The position numbers were made by a program, and so were the translations under genes. The notes beneath the pieces were generated by a model. It searched no databases. It was not told where the DNA came from and saw only the letters and a list, made by a program, of their open reading frames with translations. 10,874 bases of DNA, taken from assembly GCA_021786915.1 (NCBI GenBank), contig JAJYMP010000320.1:1-10874 (forward strand), given 5' to 3'. Below are positions 1 to 5,296 of the stretch, one piece after another (within the stretch, counting starts at the first letter, position 1; the number at the start of each line of letters is the position of its first letter). The stretch comes from Chloroflexota bacterium. Lineage in GTDB: Bacteria; Chloroflexota; Limnocylindria; Limnocylindrales; CSP1-4.

Positions 1-2
1 AG

Positions 3-110
3 GCGATCCGGGCGCTGAAGCGCCGGATCAGCGACGAGATCTACCGCCGGATGCGTCACGATGAGCGCCTCCGGGCGACCCCGCGGGCAGCCCTCGCGGC
101 GGCCGCTTGA
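3..110 (+). CDS. C-terminal end of a probable IS110-family transposase (partial)
   Basis: Thirty-six codons run from the window edge to a TGA at 108-110, and the gene begins outside the window. The peptide contains AIRALKRRISDEIYRRM, which resembles the C-terminal end of IS110/IS116/IS902 transposases. In those proteins an (L/I)R-x-LKRR-(I/L)SD-x-(V/I)(Y/F) stretch closes the Transposase_20 domain. The tail is Ala/Arg-rich and not informative. The family call rests on this short stretch only. No catalytic DEDD or Ser domain is visible, and it cannot be told whether the element is intact. The stop lies 14 nt before the next start codon, so any right end of the element would fall close to or inside the next gene's leader. 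Confidence 0.5.
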   Translation, partial: AIRALKRRISDEIYRRMRHDERLRATPRAALAAAA

Positions 111-113
111 CAT

Positions 114-118
114 AGGAG
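114..118 (+). promoter_or_regulatory. Ribosome binding site of the MDR reductase
   Basis: AGGAG at 114-118 lies 6 nt before the ATG at 125. It sets the start of the reductase and shows the gene has its own initiation signal after the transposase stop at 110. Confidence 0.7.
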
Positions 119-124
119 CATCCC

Positions 125-1129
125 ATGTCCAACCTGCCCAACACGTTCCGCGCCTTCGTCGTCGACAAGCCCCAGGGCGGCATCTTCAGCCGCGGCGTCC
201 GGGACGTCAGCACCCGCGACCTCCCGCCGGGCGAGGTGACCGTCCACGTCACGTGGTCGGGCGTGAACTTCAAGGATGGCCTAGCCGCGCGCGAGGACGG
301 CAAGGTGGCCCGGGCCTACCCGCTGATCCCGGGCATCGACCTCGCGGGCACCGTCGTCGAGTCTGACGACGCCGCGTTCCCGGTCGGCAGCGCGGTGCTG
401 GCGCACGGGTACGACATCGGCGTCGCCCGCCATGGCGGGTTCGGCGAGCTGGCGCGCGTCCCGTCCGCCTGGGCAGTGCCTCTGCCGAAGGCGCTCTCAC
501 CGCGCGAGGCGATGGAGATCGGCACGGCGGGGTTCACCGCGGCGATGAGCGTGGCGGCCCTCGAGGAGCGCGGCCTGCGGCCGGGCGGCGGCCCGGTGCT
601 GGTGACGGGCGCCTCGGGCGGCGTGGGCTCGGCGGCCGTCGCGATCCTCGCGTCGCGCGGCCACGAGGCATGGGCGGCGACGGGCAAGACCGAGGAGCAC
701 GACCGCCTGCGCGACCTTGGCGCCGCGGGCTTCCTGACGCGTGACGAGGTGACCGCGCCCGGCCGACCGCTAGAGCGCGAGCGGTGGGCCGGCGCGGTTG
801 ACACCGTCGGTGCGGCGACGTTGCCGTACGCCCTGCGGACGCTGCGGATCGGGGCGGCCGTGGCCTCGTCGGGCAACGCGTCGGGTGCCGAACTCGTCAC
901 GACGGTCTTCCCGTTCATCCTGCGCGGCTGCGCGCTGCTCGGCATGGACTCAGCAAACATGGCGATCGACAAGCGCCGGGAGCTCTGGCAGCGGCTGGCG
1001 GGCGACATGCTGCCGCGCGGCGTGGCGGACGGGATCACCGAGGTGACGCTCGACACGCTCGAGCCGGCGCTCGACGCCATCCACGCCGGTCGGGCGCGGG
1101 GCCGTTGGCTGGTCCGGGTCGGGGGATAG
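125..1129 (+). CDS. acuI: MDR-family NADPH-dependent oxidoreductase, AcuI/YhdH type (acrylyl-CoA reductase)
   Basis: This is a 334-residue cytoplasmic enzyme of the zinc-independent medium-chain dehydrogenase/reductase superfamily. The family reduces acrylyl-CoA to propionyl-CoA with NADPH, in DMSP, 3-hydroxypropionate and related C3 metabolism. The N-terminal GroES-like half carries SGVNFKDGLA (45-54), the family's signature region, and GIDLAGTVVES (70-80). The Rossmann half carries the dinucleotide motif VTGASGGVGSAA (160-171) followed by ATGK (185-188), in the usual place for NADPH selection. No structural-zinc Cys cluster or catalytic-zinc motif is present, as expected for this subgroup. 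Length matches the family (about 325-335). The ATG at 125 has AGGAG 6 nt upstream. The gene stands alone between a transposase remnant and a convergent MBL-fold gene, so context does not identify its physiological substrate. The family is secure, but the acrylyl-CoA substrate is inferred. Confidence 0.87.
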   Translation: MSNLPNTFRAFVVDKPQGGIFSRGVRDVSTRDLPPGEVTVHVTWSGVNFKDGLAAREDGKVARAYPLIPGIDLAGTVVESDDAAFPVGSAVLAHGYDIGVARHGGFGELARVPSAWAVPLPKALSPREAMEIGTAGFTAAMSVAALEERGLRPGGGPVLVTGASGGVGSAAVAILASRGHEAWAATGKTEEHDRLRDLGAAGFLTRDEVTAPGRPLERERWAGAVDTVGAATLPYALRTLRIGAAVASSGNASGAELVTTVFPFILRGCALLGMDSANMAIDKRRELWQRLAGDMLPRGVADGITEVTLDTLEPALDAIHAGRARGRWLVRVGG

Positions 1130-1161
1130 GGCTCCGACGGGAGCCCGCGCCTCTCGCGCTG

Positions 1162-1290
1162 CAACTCGCCTGAGGGTCGCAACTCGCCTGAGGGTCGTTT
1201 CGGGGGGCGAGGAGCGTGGCCTAGCCCGGAACCGGGCCTGTGCGCACGAGCCATGCACGACCGAGCGAGGAACGACCCCATGGCGAGTTG
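1162..1290. repeat. Nested palindromic element with a tandemly duplicated 5' arm
   Basis: An 18-bp unit (GCAACTCGCCTGAGGGTC) occurs twice head-to-tail at 1161-1196. The sequence at 1180-1199 is inverted at 1271-1290: 1180-1188 pairs exactly with 1282-1290, 1192-1199 pairs exactly with 1271-1278, and three central bases mismatch (17 of 20 paired). Near the centre is a perfect 6-bp hairpin, GCCCGG-AA-CCGGGC (1224-1237). Between them, GCGTGGC (1214-1220) pairs with GCCATGC (1250-1256) apart from one wobble. The first repeat copy (1162-1179) could pair with the same 3' arm instead. The element lies between convergent genes and does not look coding. It may be a REP/MITE-like element or an RNA processing or termination structure. 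No target-site duplication was found. Confidence 0.6.
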
Positions 1291-1292
1291 AC

Positions 1293-1322
1293 GAGGTCCT
1301 CGGGATCCCACCCCGGGGCCTC
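1293..1322 (+). terminator. Candidate terminator hairpin between convergent genes
   Basis: A 12-position stem pairs 1293-1304 with 1311-1322 around the 6-nt loop ATCCCA. It has nine Watson-Crick pairs, two G-U wobbles and one mismatch. The wobbles favour folding of the plus-strand RNA, which fits termination of the reductase transcript. No T-tract follows, so it is not a canonical intrinsic terminator. It ends 21 nt before the stop of the convergent MBL gene. Confidence 0.4.
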
Positions 1323-1343
1323 GGGCGCACCCCGCGCGCTGTC

Positions 1344-2156
1344 TCAGCCGAGCTCGCCCCGCAGCTGGGCCATCGCCCGCTCGACCGGCGCCCGGCTGTC
1401 CTCGGGCGACCAAGGCGCCAGGGCCAGCGCGGCCTCGAGGTCGAGCTCGGCTGCGTGGACGCGCCGGGCGAGCGCCGCAACCCGGGCGATCTCACCCGCC
1501 TGCCGCTCCGCGAACGGCCGGCCCGCCGGCTCGCCGTGGCCCGGGACCACCACCGTGCGGTCGCTGGTCAGCGCCAGGACCGCCTGCGCCGTGGCCGGCC
1601 AGTCCAGCGGGAAGCTGTCGCCGAAGGACGGGGCGGAGCCGTTCTCCAGCAGGTCGCCCACGCACAGCACGTCCGCGCCGTCCACGCTGAGCACGATGTC
1701 GTTGTCCGTGTGCCCGCGGCCGAGGTAGGCGAGGCGGACGAGGCGGTCGCCGAGCTCGATGACGGCGCGATCGGCGAAGCGCCGGTCCGGCGGGTCGAGC
1801 TCGACCTCGGCCAGCTCGGCGGCCAGCTCGGCCAGGCCGGACATCGCCAGCTCGCGCTGCCCGCCCCCGGGGCCGAGCATCACGGCCGCCCGCTCGTGGC
1901 CCCAGATGGGCGCGGGCCGGAAGACTCGGTTCCCGAACGCGTGGTCGTAGTGGCCATGGGTGTTGACGACGGCGGCGAGCCGTGGCGCGCCAAGGGCGTG
2001 CAGGTCGCCGATGAGCTCGCGCGCCTGCCGATAGGTGGAGCGGGTGTCCACCACCAGCGCCTGGCCCCGGTCCACGACCGCCACGATGCACTGGTCGAAG
2101 AACGCGTAGCGGCGCACGAACACGCCGTCGGCGACCTCCGTCCAGGGCTTGTGCAT
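1344..2156 (-). CDS. Metallo-beta-lactamase-fold hydrolase
   Basis: This is a 270-residue MBL-fold metal-dependent hydrolase related to glyoxalase II-like proteins. The HxHxDH motif is THGHYDH (ligands H67, H69, D71, H72). Further expected ligands are H149 (GRGHTDND), the bridging D168 (VGDLLENG) and H207 (VPGHGEP). All metal ligands of a binuclear site are therefore present. There is no signal peptide, so it is likely cytoplasmic. The start is uncertain. ATG at 2156 gives MHKPWTEVADGVFVRR, a normal family N-terminus, and a TACGAT -10-like box ends 7 nt upstream, as for leaderless transcripts. ATG at 2165 adds three residues and has a marginal GGAG 10 nt upstream. The frame stays open much further upstream, but only as antisense of the alpha/beta hydrolase. 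The gene is divergent from that hydrolase. The substrate cannot be told; lactone, thioester and sulfur-compound hydrolases all share this fold. Confidence 0.87.
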   Translation of the reverse strand: MHKPWTEVADGVFVRRYAFFDQCIVAVVDRGQALVVDTRSTYRQARELIGDLHALGAPRLAAVVNTHGHYDHAFGNRVFRPAPIWGHERAAVMLGPGGGQRELAMSGLAELAAELAEVELDPPDRRFADRAVIELGDRLVRLAYLGRGHTDNDIVLSVDGADVLCVGDLLENGSAPSFGDSFPLDWPATAQAVLALTSDRTVVVPGHGEPAGRPFAERQAGEIARVAALARRVHAAELDLEAALALAPWSPEDSRAPVERAMAQLRGELG

Positions 2157-2163
2157 GCCCCGC

Positions 2164-2169
2164 ATCGTA
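2164..2169 (-). promoter_or_regulatory. Possible -10 box of a leaderless MBL transcript
   Basis: On the minus strand the sequence reads TACGAT (TANNNT consensus), then seven bases, then ATG at 2156. This spacing would put the transcription start at or next to the A of the ATG. No convincing -35 is seen about 17 bp further upstream. The box overlaps the alternative ATG at 2165, so the two start choices exclude each other. Confidence 0.3.
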
Positions 2170-2307
2170 CCCGCGCTCCGCGTGCCGGCCGCGCCGGGGC
2201 GCTGCCGCGTGCTCCGGGCCGCCGCCCGCGCGCTGGGGGGTCGCACGCGCGTCCCGCACGGCGCCACCCGCAGGGCGTACCGTCTCGGGTTGGGGGCCGC
2301 GGACGGC

Positions 2308-2313
2308 AGGAGG
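2308..2313 (+). promoter_or_regulatory. Ribosome binding site of the alpha/beta hydrolase
   Basis: AGGAGG at 2308-2313 is a full-consensus Shine-Dalgarno sequence 5 nt before the ATG at 2319. It fixes that start over the much longer open frame, which extends back antisense through the MBL gene. Confidence 0.8.
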
Positions 2314-2318
2314 CATCG

Positions 2319-3203
2319 ATGACATCGGCGACTGCGACAGCGGACCCCCTGGTCCCGGCCGAGGGCACGGCCCGCATGCCCGACACGACCACGCTGCGGA
2401 CGCTGCACTGGCCGCCGGTCGGGGAGCCCTGGGCCGTCGCGCTGATCGTCCATGGCCTCGGCGAGCACGCCGGCCGCTACGAGACCGTCGCCGCCGCCCT
2501 GACCGAGGCCGCCATCGACGTCTACGGCTACGACCACCGCGGCTTCGGCGGCTCGTCGGGCTTCCGCGCCTATGTCGACCACTGGAGCCAGCTCCACGAC
2601 GACCTTGCCAACCGCGTCGAGGCCACGCGCGCGGAGCGCCCGGGACTGCCGCTCGTGATGTACGCCCATTCGCTGGGCGGCCTGATCGCGACGGGCTATG
2701 TCCTCCCGGGGACGGGTCGGCCGCTGCCCGACCTGCTGGTCCTCTCGGCGCCCGGGATCGAGGCCGTCCAGCCGACGTGGAAGAAGAAGCTCGCGGCGAT
2801 CCTCACCGGCGTGGTGCCCCGGATGCGCCTCGCCAACGGCCTGGCAAGGGACGGCCTGTCGCGCGACCCGTCGGTGCAAACGAAGGTGGATGCCGACCCG
2901 CTCTGCATCAGCACGTCCACGGTGCGCTTCGGCGCCGAGGCCTTCGCCGAGCAGGATCGGCTCCGCGCGCTGCTGCCGGGGCTGGCATCGATGCCGGTTC
3001 CGACCTATCTTCTCCTCGGCTCGGACGATCCCATCGTCCCGCCGCGGTCGTCCGAGGTGCTGGCGGCCAAGGGCAACGTGACGCGACGGGTGTGGCCCGG
3101 CCTGCGGCACGAGTGCCACCACGAGCCTGAGCATGCCGACGTGCTGGCTGCGGTGGTCGCATGGATCCGAAGTCAGACGGCGAACCTCGCCGCAGGGGGT
3201 TGA
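2319..3203 (+). CDS. Alpha/beta hydrolase, monoacylglycerol lipase/lysophospholipase type
   Basis: This 294-residue protein belongs to the Hydrolase_4 (serine aminopeptidase S33-like) group, which includes bacterial and eukaryotic monoacylglycerol lipases. The family hydrolyses glycerol monoesters or lysophospholipids. Residues 42-50 read LIVHGLGEH, the oxyanion-hole HG motif with the typical GEH. YGYDHRGFGGS (69-79) matches the D-x-RG-x-G-x-S region. The nucleophile elbow is YAHSLGG with S118, where Ala replaces the usual first Gly of GxSxG. The likely acid is D237 (LLLGSDDPIVPP) and the base H264 (GLRHE), so the triad is complete. A cap region lies around 145-215. No signal peptide is evident. 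The start is the ATG with a perfect AGGAGG 5 nt upstream. The gene is followed directly, probably in the same transcript, by a VIT-type transporter. Substrate choice within the family is not determined. Confidence 0.88.
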   Translation: MTSATATADPLVPAEGTARMPDTTTLRTLHWPPVGEPWAVALIVHGLGEHAGRYETVAAALTEAAIDVYGYDHRGFGGSSGFRAYVDHWSQLHDDLANRVEATRAERPGLPLVMYAHSLGGLIATGYVLPGTGRPLPDLLVLSAPGIEAVQPTWKKKLAAILTGVVPRMRLANGLARDGLSRDPSVQTKVDADPLCISTSTVRFGAEAFAEQDRLRALLPGLASMPVPTYLLLGSDDPIVPPRSSEVLAAKGNVTRRVWPGLRHECHHEPEHADVLAAVVAWIRSQTANLAAGG

Positions 3204-3208
3204 ACGAC

Positions 3209-3943
3209 TTGCCCAGCAACGGTGCCGGCGCTCCTGAGGCGCCCGGCGAGACCGTCGGCTTCGGCGGCCTGGGGGCCAAGCTGAACTGGCTCCGTGCCGC
3301 GGTCCTGGGCGCCAACGACGGCGTGGTCTCCGGCGCGGGGATCACGATCGGCGTGGCGGCGGTCAACCCCGCCAACATCGTGGCCGTCATGCTGGCCGGC
3401 GTCGCGGGCCTGCTCGCGGGCGCGACCGCGATGGCGATGGGCGAGTACGTGTCCGTGTCCAGCCAGCGCGACACCGAAGAGGCGCTGATCGCCAAGGAGC
3501 GGCACGACCTCACGCACACGCCGGAGGAGGAGTTCGAGGAGCTGGTCGAGGTCTACCGCGGCCAGGGCCTGTCCGAGGCGACCGCCCGGGCGGTGGTGCG
3601 GGAGCTGACCGAGCACAACCCGCTGGCTGCCCACCTGCGGGCGGAGTTCGGCGTCCACCAGGACGAGCTGACCACGCCCTGGCACGCCGCCATCGCGTCC
3701 GCCGTGTCGTTCACCGCCGGGTTCATCCTGCCGCTGGCGTCCATGCTGCTGGCGCCTGCCGAGCTGCGGATCCCGGTGACCGTGGCCGTGGGCCTCGCCG
3801 GCCTGTTCCTCACCGGCTGGGTCAGCGCGCTGATCTCCGGTTCGACGATCAGCCGCCCGATCCTGCGCAACGTGATCGGCGGGTCGGCCGCGATGGCGCT
3901 CACGTGGGGCATCGGCCGCCTGTTCGGCGTCACGACCGGGTGA
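3209..3943 (+). CDS. VIT1/CCC1-family iron/manganese transporter
   Basis: This is a 244-residue membrane protein of the VIT1/CCC1 family, which moves Fe2+ or Mn2+ out of the cytoplasm, usually by H+ exchange. LNWLRAAVLGANDGVVS (25-41) is the hallmark start of TM1, and TM2 (about 57-80) ends in the conserved AMGEY(V)S motif. A charged cytosolic stretch (about 87-155) follows, rich in Glu and His (EEALIAKERHDL, TPEEEFEELVE). It corresponds to the metal-binding domain seen in plant VIT1. TM3 (158-182), TM4 (188-210) and TM5 (217-240) complete the expected five helices. The TTG at 3209 is chosen because AGGGGG (3194-3199) lies 9 nt upstream and the start sits just after the hydrolase stop. An ATG at 3161 would add 16 residues but overlaps the hydrolase by 43 nt without a clear ribosome binding site. 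The choice between Fe and Mn cannot be made from the sequence. Confidence 0.92.
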   Translation: MPSNGAGAPEAPGETVGFGGLGAKLNWLRAAVLGANDGVVSGAGITIGVAAVNPANIVAVMLAGVAGLLAGATAMAMGEYVSVSSQRDTEEALIAKERHDLTHTPEEEFEELVEVYRGQGLSEATARAVVRELTEHNPLAAHLRAEFGVHQDELTTPWHAAIASAVSFTAGFILPLASMLLAPAELRIPVTVAVGLAGLFLTGWVSALISGSTISRPILRNVIGGSAAMALTWGIGRLFGVTTG

Positions 3944-3984
3944 AACCGGCACGGCATCTGATCGAGTGTGGTCCTGCTCGGGCC

Positions 3985-4011
3985 CGGGGGGCAACCGCAG
4001 CGTGCCCCCCG
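3985..4011. terminator. Bidirectional terminator-like hairpin
   Basis: CGGGGGGCA (3985-3993) and TGCCCCCCG (4003-4011) form a perfect 9-bp GC-rich stem around a 9-nt loop. It sits between the convergent transporter stop (3943) and the stop of the minus-strand HTH gene (4026). There is no T-tract on either side, which is common in GC-rich genomes. The position suggests it serves both genes. Confidence 0.6.
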
Positions 4012-4025
4012 AGATGCCGGCTCCA

Positions 4026-4880
4026 TCAGCGTGAGGCGCGCCGAAGGGCCCCGGCCGCCTCGGCGTAGCCGCGATACCGCGCGTCGAGCCGAGGGGCGTC
4101 GGCGAGGGCGGCGATGGTCCGCCGGCGCGACCCGAACGCCACGAGCGGGTCGAGGACGACGAGCGAGCTGCTGACGCCGGCTTCCGGCGCAGAGCCGGCC
4201 AGCCACGCCTCGAGCCGTTCGGGACCGCCGGGGCAGAGGGCGGCGAACGTCGCGCCGCGCATCCGGAGCACGTGCAGGACCTCGGACGACCACAGGCACG
4301 CCATCACATGGGTCACGCTGCGCCAGCCGGTTGGGCCGATGCCGGCTCGCTGGGCGAGCGCCCGCGCGAGGTACTGCCGCTTGGCGTTGTAGCTGCCCGC
4401 GGCGTCCTGGAGGTCCGGGAACCCCGTCCGGTTCTCGATGTGGAGAAGGTCGCGGCCTTCCCAGGCCAGCAGGTCGGCGCGGCCCGCGAACTGGTAGTGC
4501 TGGTAGGGCTCGTCGATCGCGATCGTGCGGCCGGGCCGCGCCAGGGCCCTCGCCTCGAGTTCACCCATGGCGGCGTGGACGAAATCCGCGCTGTCGCCCG
4601 GAGTCCGGCTCGGGCGGGCGCGGTCATCACCAAAGGACAGCGTCGGCCGCCTTCCGAGCGCGACCCCCAGCCGGGCATACGACTCGAGGCTGGCGGTCTT
4701 CCCGGCCTCGATCCGATGCACGACCCCGATGGCGATGCCAGCACGATCGGCCGCCTCCTCGAGTGTCCACGTCCGACGCCGTCGCTCGGCCCGCAGCCAC
4801 TGTCCGCCGCTGACCGCCATCCGCAGGAGGGCGGCCTGGGCTGCCGGCGACATGGGCTCGGGGCGACGACGCGGCGACAT
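4026..4880 (-). CDS. XRE-type HTH protein with a C-terminal PD-(D/E)XK-like domain
   Basis: This is a 284-residue protein of unnamed family. Residues about 27-81 form a Cro/CI (XRE) helix-turn-helix: WLRAERRRRTWTLEEAADRA, then GIAIGVVHRIEAGKT and SLESYARLGVALGRRPTL. A linker (about 85-115) leads to a domain with FAGRADLLAW (131-140) and LLHIENRTGFPDLQ (145-158). This spacing, D136 then E149-N150-R151, resembles the D-(D/E)XK core of restriction-like nucleases, with Arg in place of the catalytic Lys. The following GSYNAKRQYLARAL (162-175) would be the helix bearing a conserved basic or polar residue. A Cys/Trp segment (HVMACLWSSEVLHVLR, 191-206) and an Arg/Ala-rich tail end the protein. Starts at 4880 or 4853 are possible and neither has a Shine-Dalgarno sequence. 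4880 is chosen because coding character holds to there. The frame stays open to 4979, but that part is Arg-rich and unlikely to be coding. The role could be autoregulator, DNA-mimic or defence-type protein. The HTH is secure, but the nuclease-like fold is tentative. Confidence 0.8.
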   Translation of the reverse strand: MSPRRRPEPMSPAAQAALLRMAVSGGQWLRAERRRRTWTLEEAADRAGIAIGVVHRIEAGKTASLESYARLGVALGRRPTLSFGDDRARPSRTPGDSADFVHAAMGELEARALARPGRTIAIDEPYQHYQFAGRADLLAWEGRDLLHIENRTGFPDLQDAAGSYNAKRQYLARALAQRAGIGPTGWRSVTHVMACLWSSEVLHVLRMRGATFAALCPGGPERLEAWLAGSAPEAGVSSSLVVLDPLVAFGSRRRTIAALADAPRLDARYRGYAEAAGALRRASR

Positions 4881-4895
4881 TTCGAAAGGATTGAA
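4880..4895. repeat. 16-bp repeat, copy 1, at the HTH gene start
   Basis: TTTCGAAAGGATTGAA contains the palindrome TTTCGAAA. It begins on the last base of the HTH gene's start codon complement (4878-4880), covering the immediate 5' end of that gene. An identical copy lies at 5058-5073 in the same orientation. The following GGGCG is shared after a 2-nt difference. It is a candidate operator for autoregulation by the adjacent HTH protein. Confidence 0.6.
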
Positions 4896-5057
4896 CCGGG
4901 CGACGCCCACATGCGGCTTACGCCGCGCTCGCGCGGCTCGTGGACGCCCGTCTGACCGAGCCGGAGGAGCACTGAGCACGCTTCGACACCGGCGGAGCGC
5001 TCACCGGCGGTCGATCGAGCGAACCGAGGCCCCATGGACCCCGAGACGACCTTCGAC

Positions 5058-5073
5058 TTTCGAAAGGATTGAA
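5058..5073. repeat. 16-bp repeat, copy 2, upstream of the thi leader
   Basis: This is an exact second copy of TTTCGAAAGGATTGAA, 178 bp from copy 1. Here the palindrome extends to CTTTCGAAAG (10 bp). GAAAGG is repeated at a 9-bp step (5062-5067 and 5071-5076). It lies about 80 nt before the riboswitch aptamer and 33 nt before the candidate thi -35 region. It could therefore act on either the HTH gene or the thi operon. Confidence 0.6.
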
Positions 5074-5105
5074 AGGGGCGGTCGTGGGGCGGCTGGGCGG
5101 CCGAC

Positions 5106-5134
5106 TTCGCCTGTCCCCGCGACGGGTGTAGACT
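5106..5134 (+). promoter_or_regulatory. Weak candidate promoter of the thi operon
   Basis: TAGACT (5129-5134) fits the TANNNT -10 pattern. TTCGCC (5106-5111), 17 bp upstream, is a poor -35. Initiation about 7 nt downstream would start the RNA around 5141, just before the first strand of the TPP aptamer at 5154. The position is right but the sequence support is weak. Confidence 0.35.
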
Positions 5135-5153
5135 CCGCCGACAACCGAACACC

Positions 5154-5239
5154 GCCTCCGGGGAGCGCCGAACGCGCTGAGAGGGTGGCTCCGCCACCGA
5201 CCCGCCGCACCTGATCTGGGTCATGCCAGCGAAGGAAGC
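5154..5239 (+). ncRNA. TPP riboswitch (THI element) aptamer
   Basis: All hallmarks of the thiamine pyrophosphate aptamer are present in order. P1 pairs 5154-5159 with 5234-5239 (one C-A mismatch). P2 pairs AGCGC (5164-5168) with GCGCT (5174-5178). The conserved pyrimidine-sensing CTGAGAGG lies at 5177-5184. P3 pairs GGTGG (5184-5188) with CCACC (5194-5198). The pyrophosphate-sensing side has ACCTGATCTGGGT (5209-5221) and ATGCCAGCG (5223-5231), with P5 pairing CTGG (5216-5219) with CCAG (5226-5229). It binds intracellular TPP and shuts down expression of the downstream genes. Here these are thiD, thiM, thiE, thiL and a CytX-like permease, all members of known TPP regulons. P3 has no long accessory arm, so this is a compact bacterial form. 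Confidence 0.96.
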
Positions 5240-5260
5240 AGGCAGCACACGCCGTGGCCT

Positions 5261-5286
5261 CTCTCCGGGAACAGCACCGCTGGAGA
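5261..5286 (+). promoter_or_regulatory. Riboswitch expression platform: SD-sequestering hairpin
   Basis: TCTCCGG (5262-5268) pairs with CTGGAGA (5280-5286) in a 7-bp stem with one wobble and an 11-nt loop. It buries GGAG (5282-5285), the ribosome binding site of thiD. The same strand (5261-5269) can instead pair with 5157-5165, which forms the 5' sides of P1 and P2 in the aptamer. That alternative is nine pairs including two wobbles. The two states exclude each other, which predicts control of translation initiation by TPP. No T-rich terminator lies in the leader. Confidence 0.65.
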
Positions 5287-5296
5287 TGACCAAGAC

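Larger units (their letters stand above)
4881..5153. other. Divergent intergenic region between the HTH gene and the thi leader
   Basis: These 273 nt, together with the riboswitch leader to 5296, form the longest gene-free stretch of the window. They hold the two 16-bp repeat copies at the left edge and at 5058, and a weak candidate promoter near 5106-5134. No convincing promoter for the HTH gene and no small coding sequence with a ribosome binding site were seen. The frames open here are Arg/Pro/Ser-rich and look non-coding. Confidence 0.6.

Noticed and set aside
316..1413. A 365-codon open frame on the minus strand opposite the acuI-like gene
   Set aside because: It is low-complexity Arg/Ser/Pro sequence antisense to a well-supported MDR enzyme and it runs through the palindromic element.
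2166..2318. Promoter of the alpha/beta hydrolase (TACCGT at 2278-2283)
   Set aside because: The -10-like hexamer has no acceptable -35 at 16-18 bp, and such matches are common by chance.
1344..3134. A 596-codon open frame on the minus strand spanning the MBL gene and beyond
   Set aside because: Only the part from about 2165 to 1344 is a real protein. The rest is antisense to the alpha/beta hydrolase, which has a full catalytic triad and a perfect ribosome binding site.
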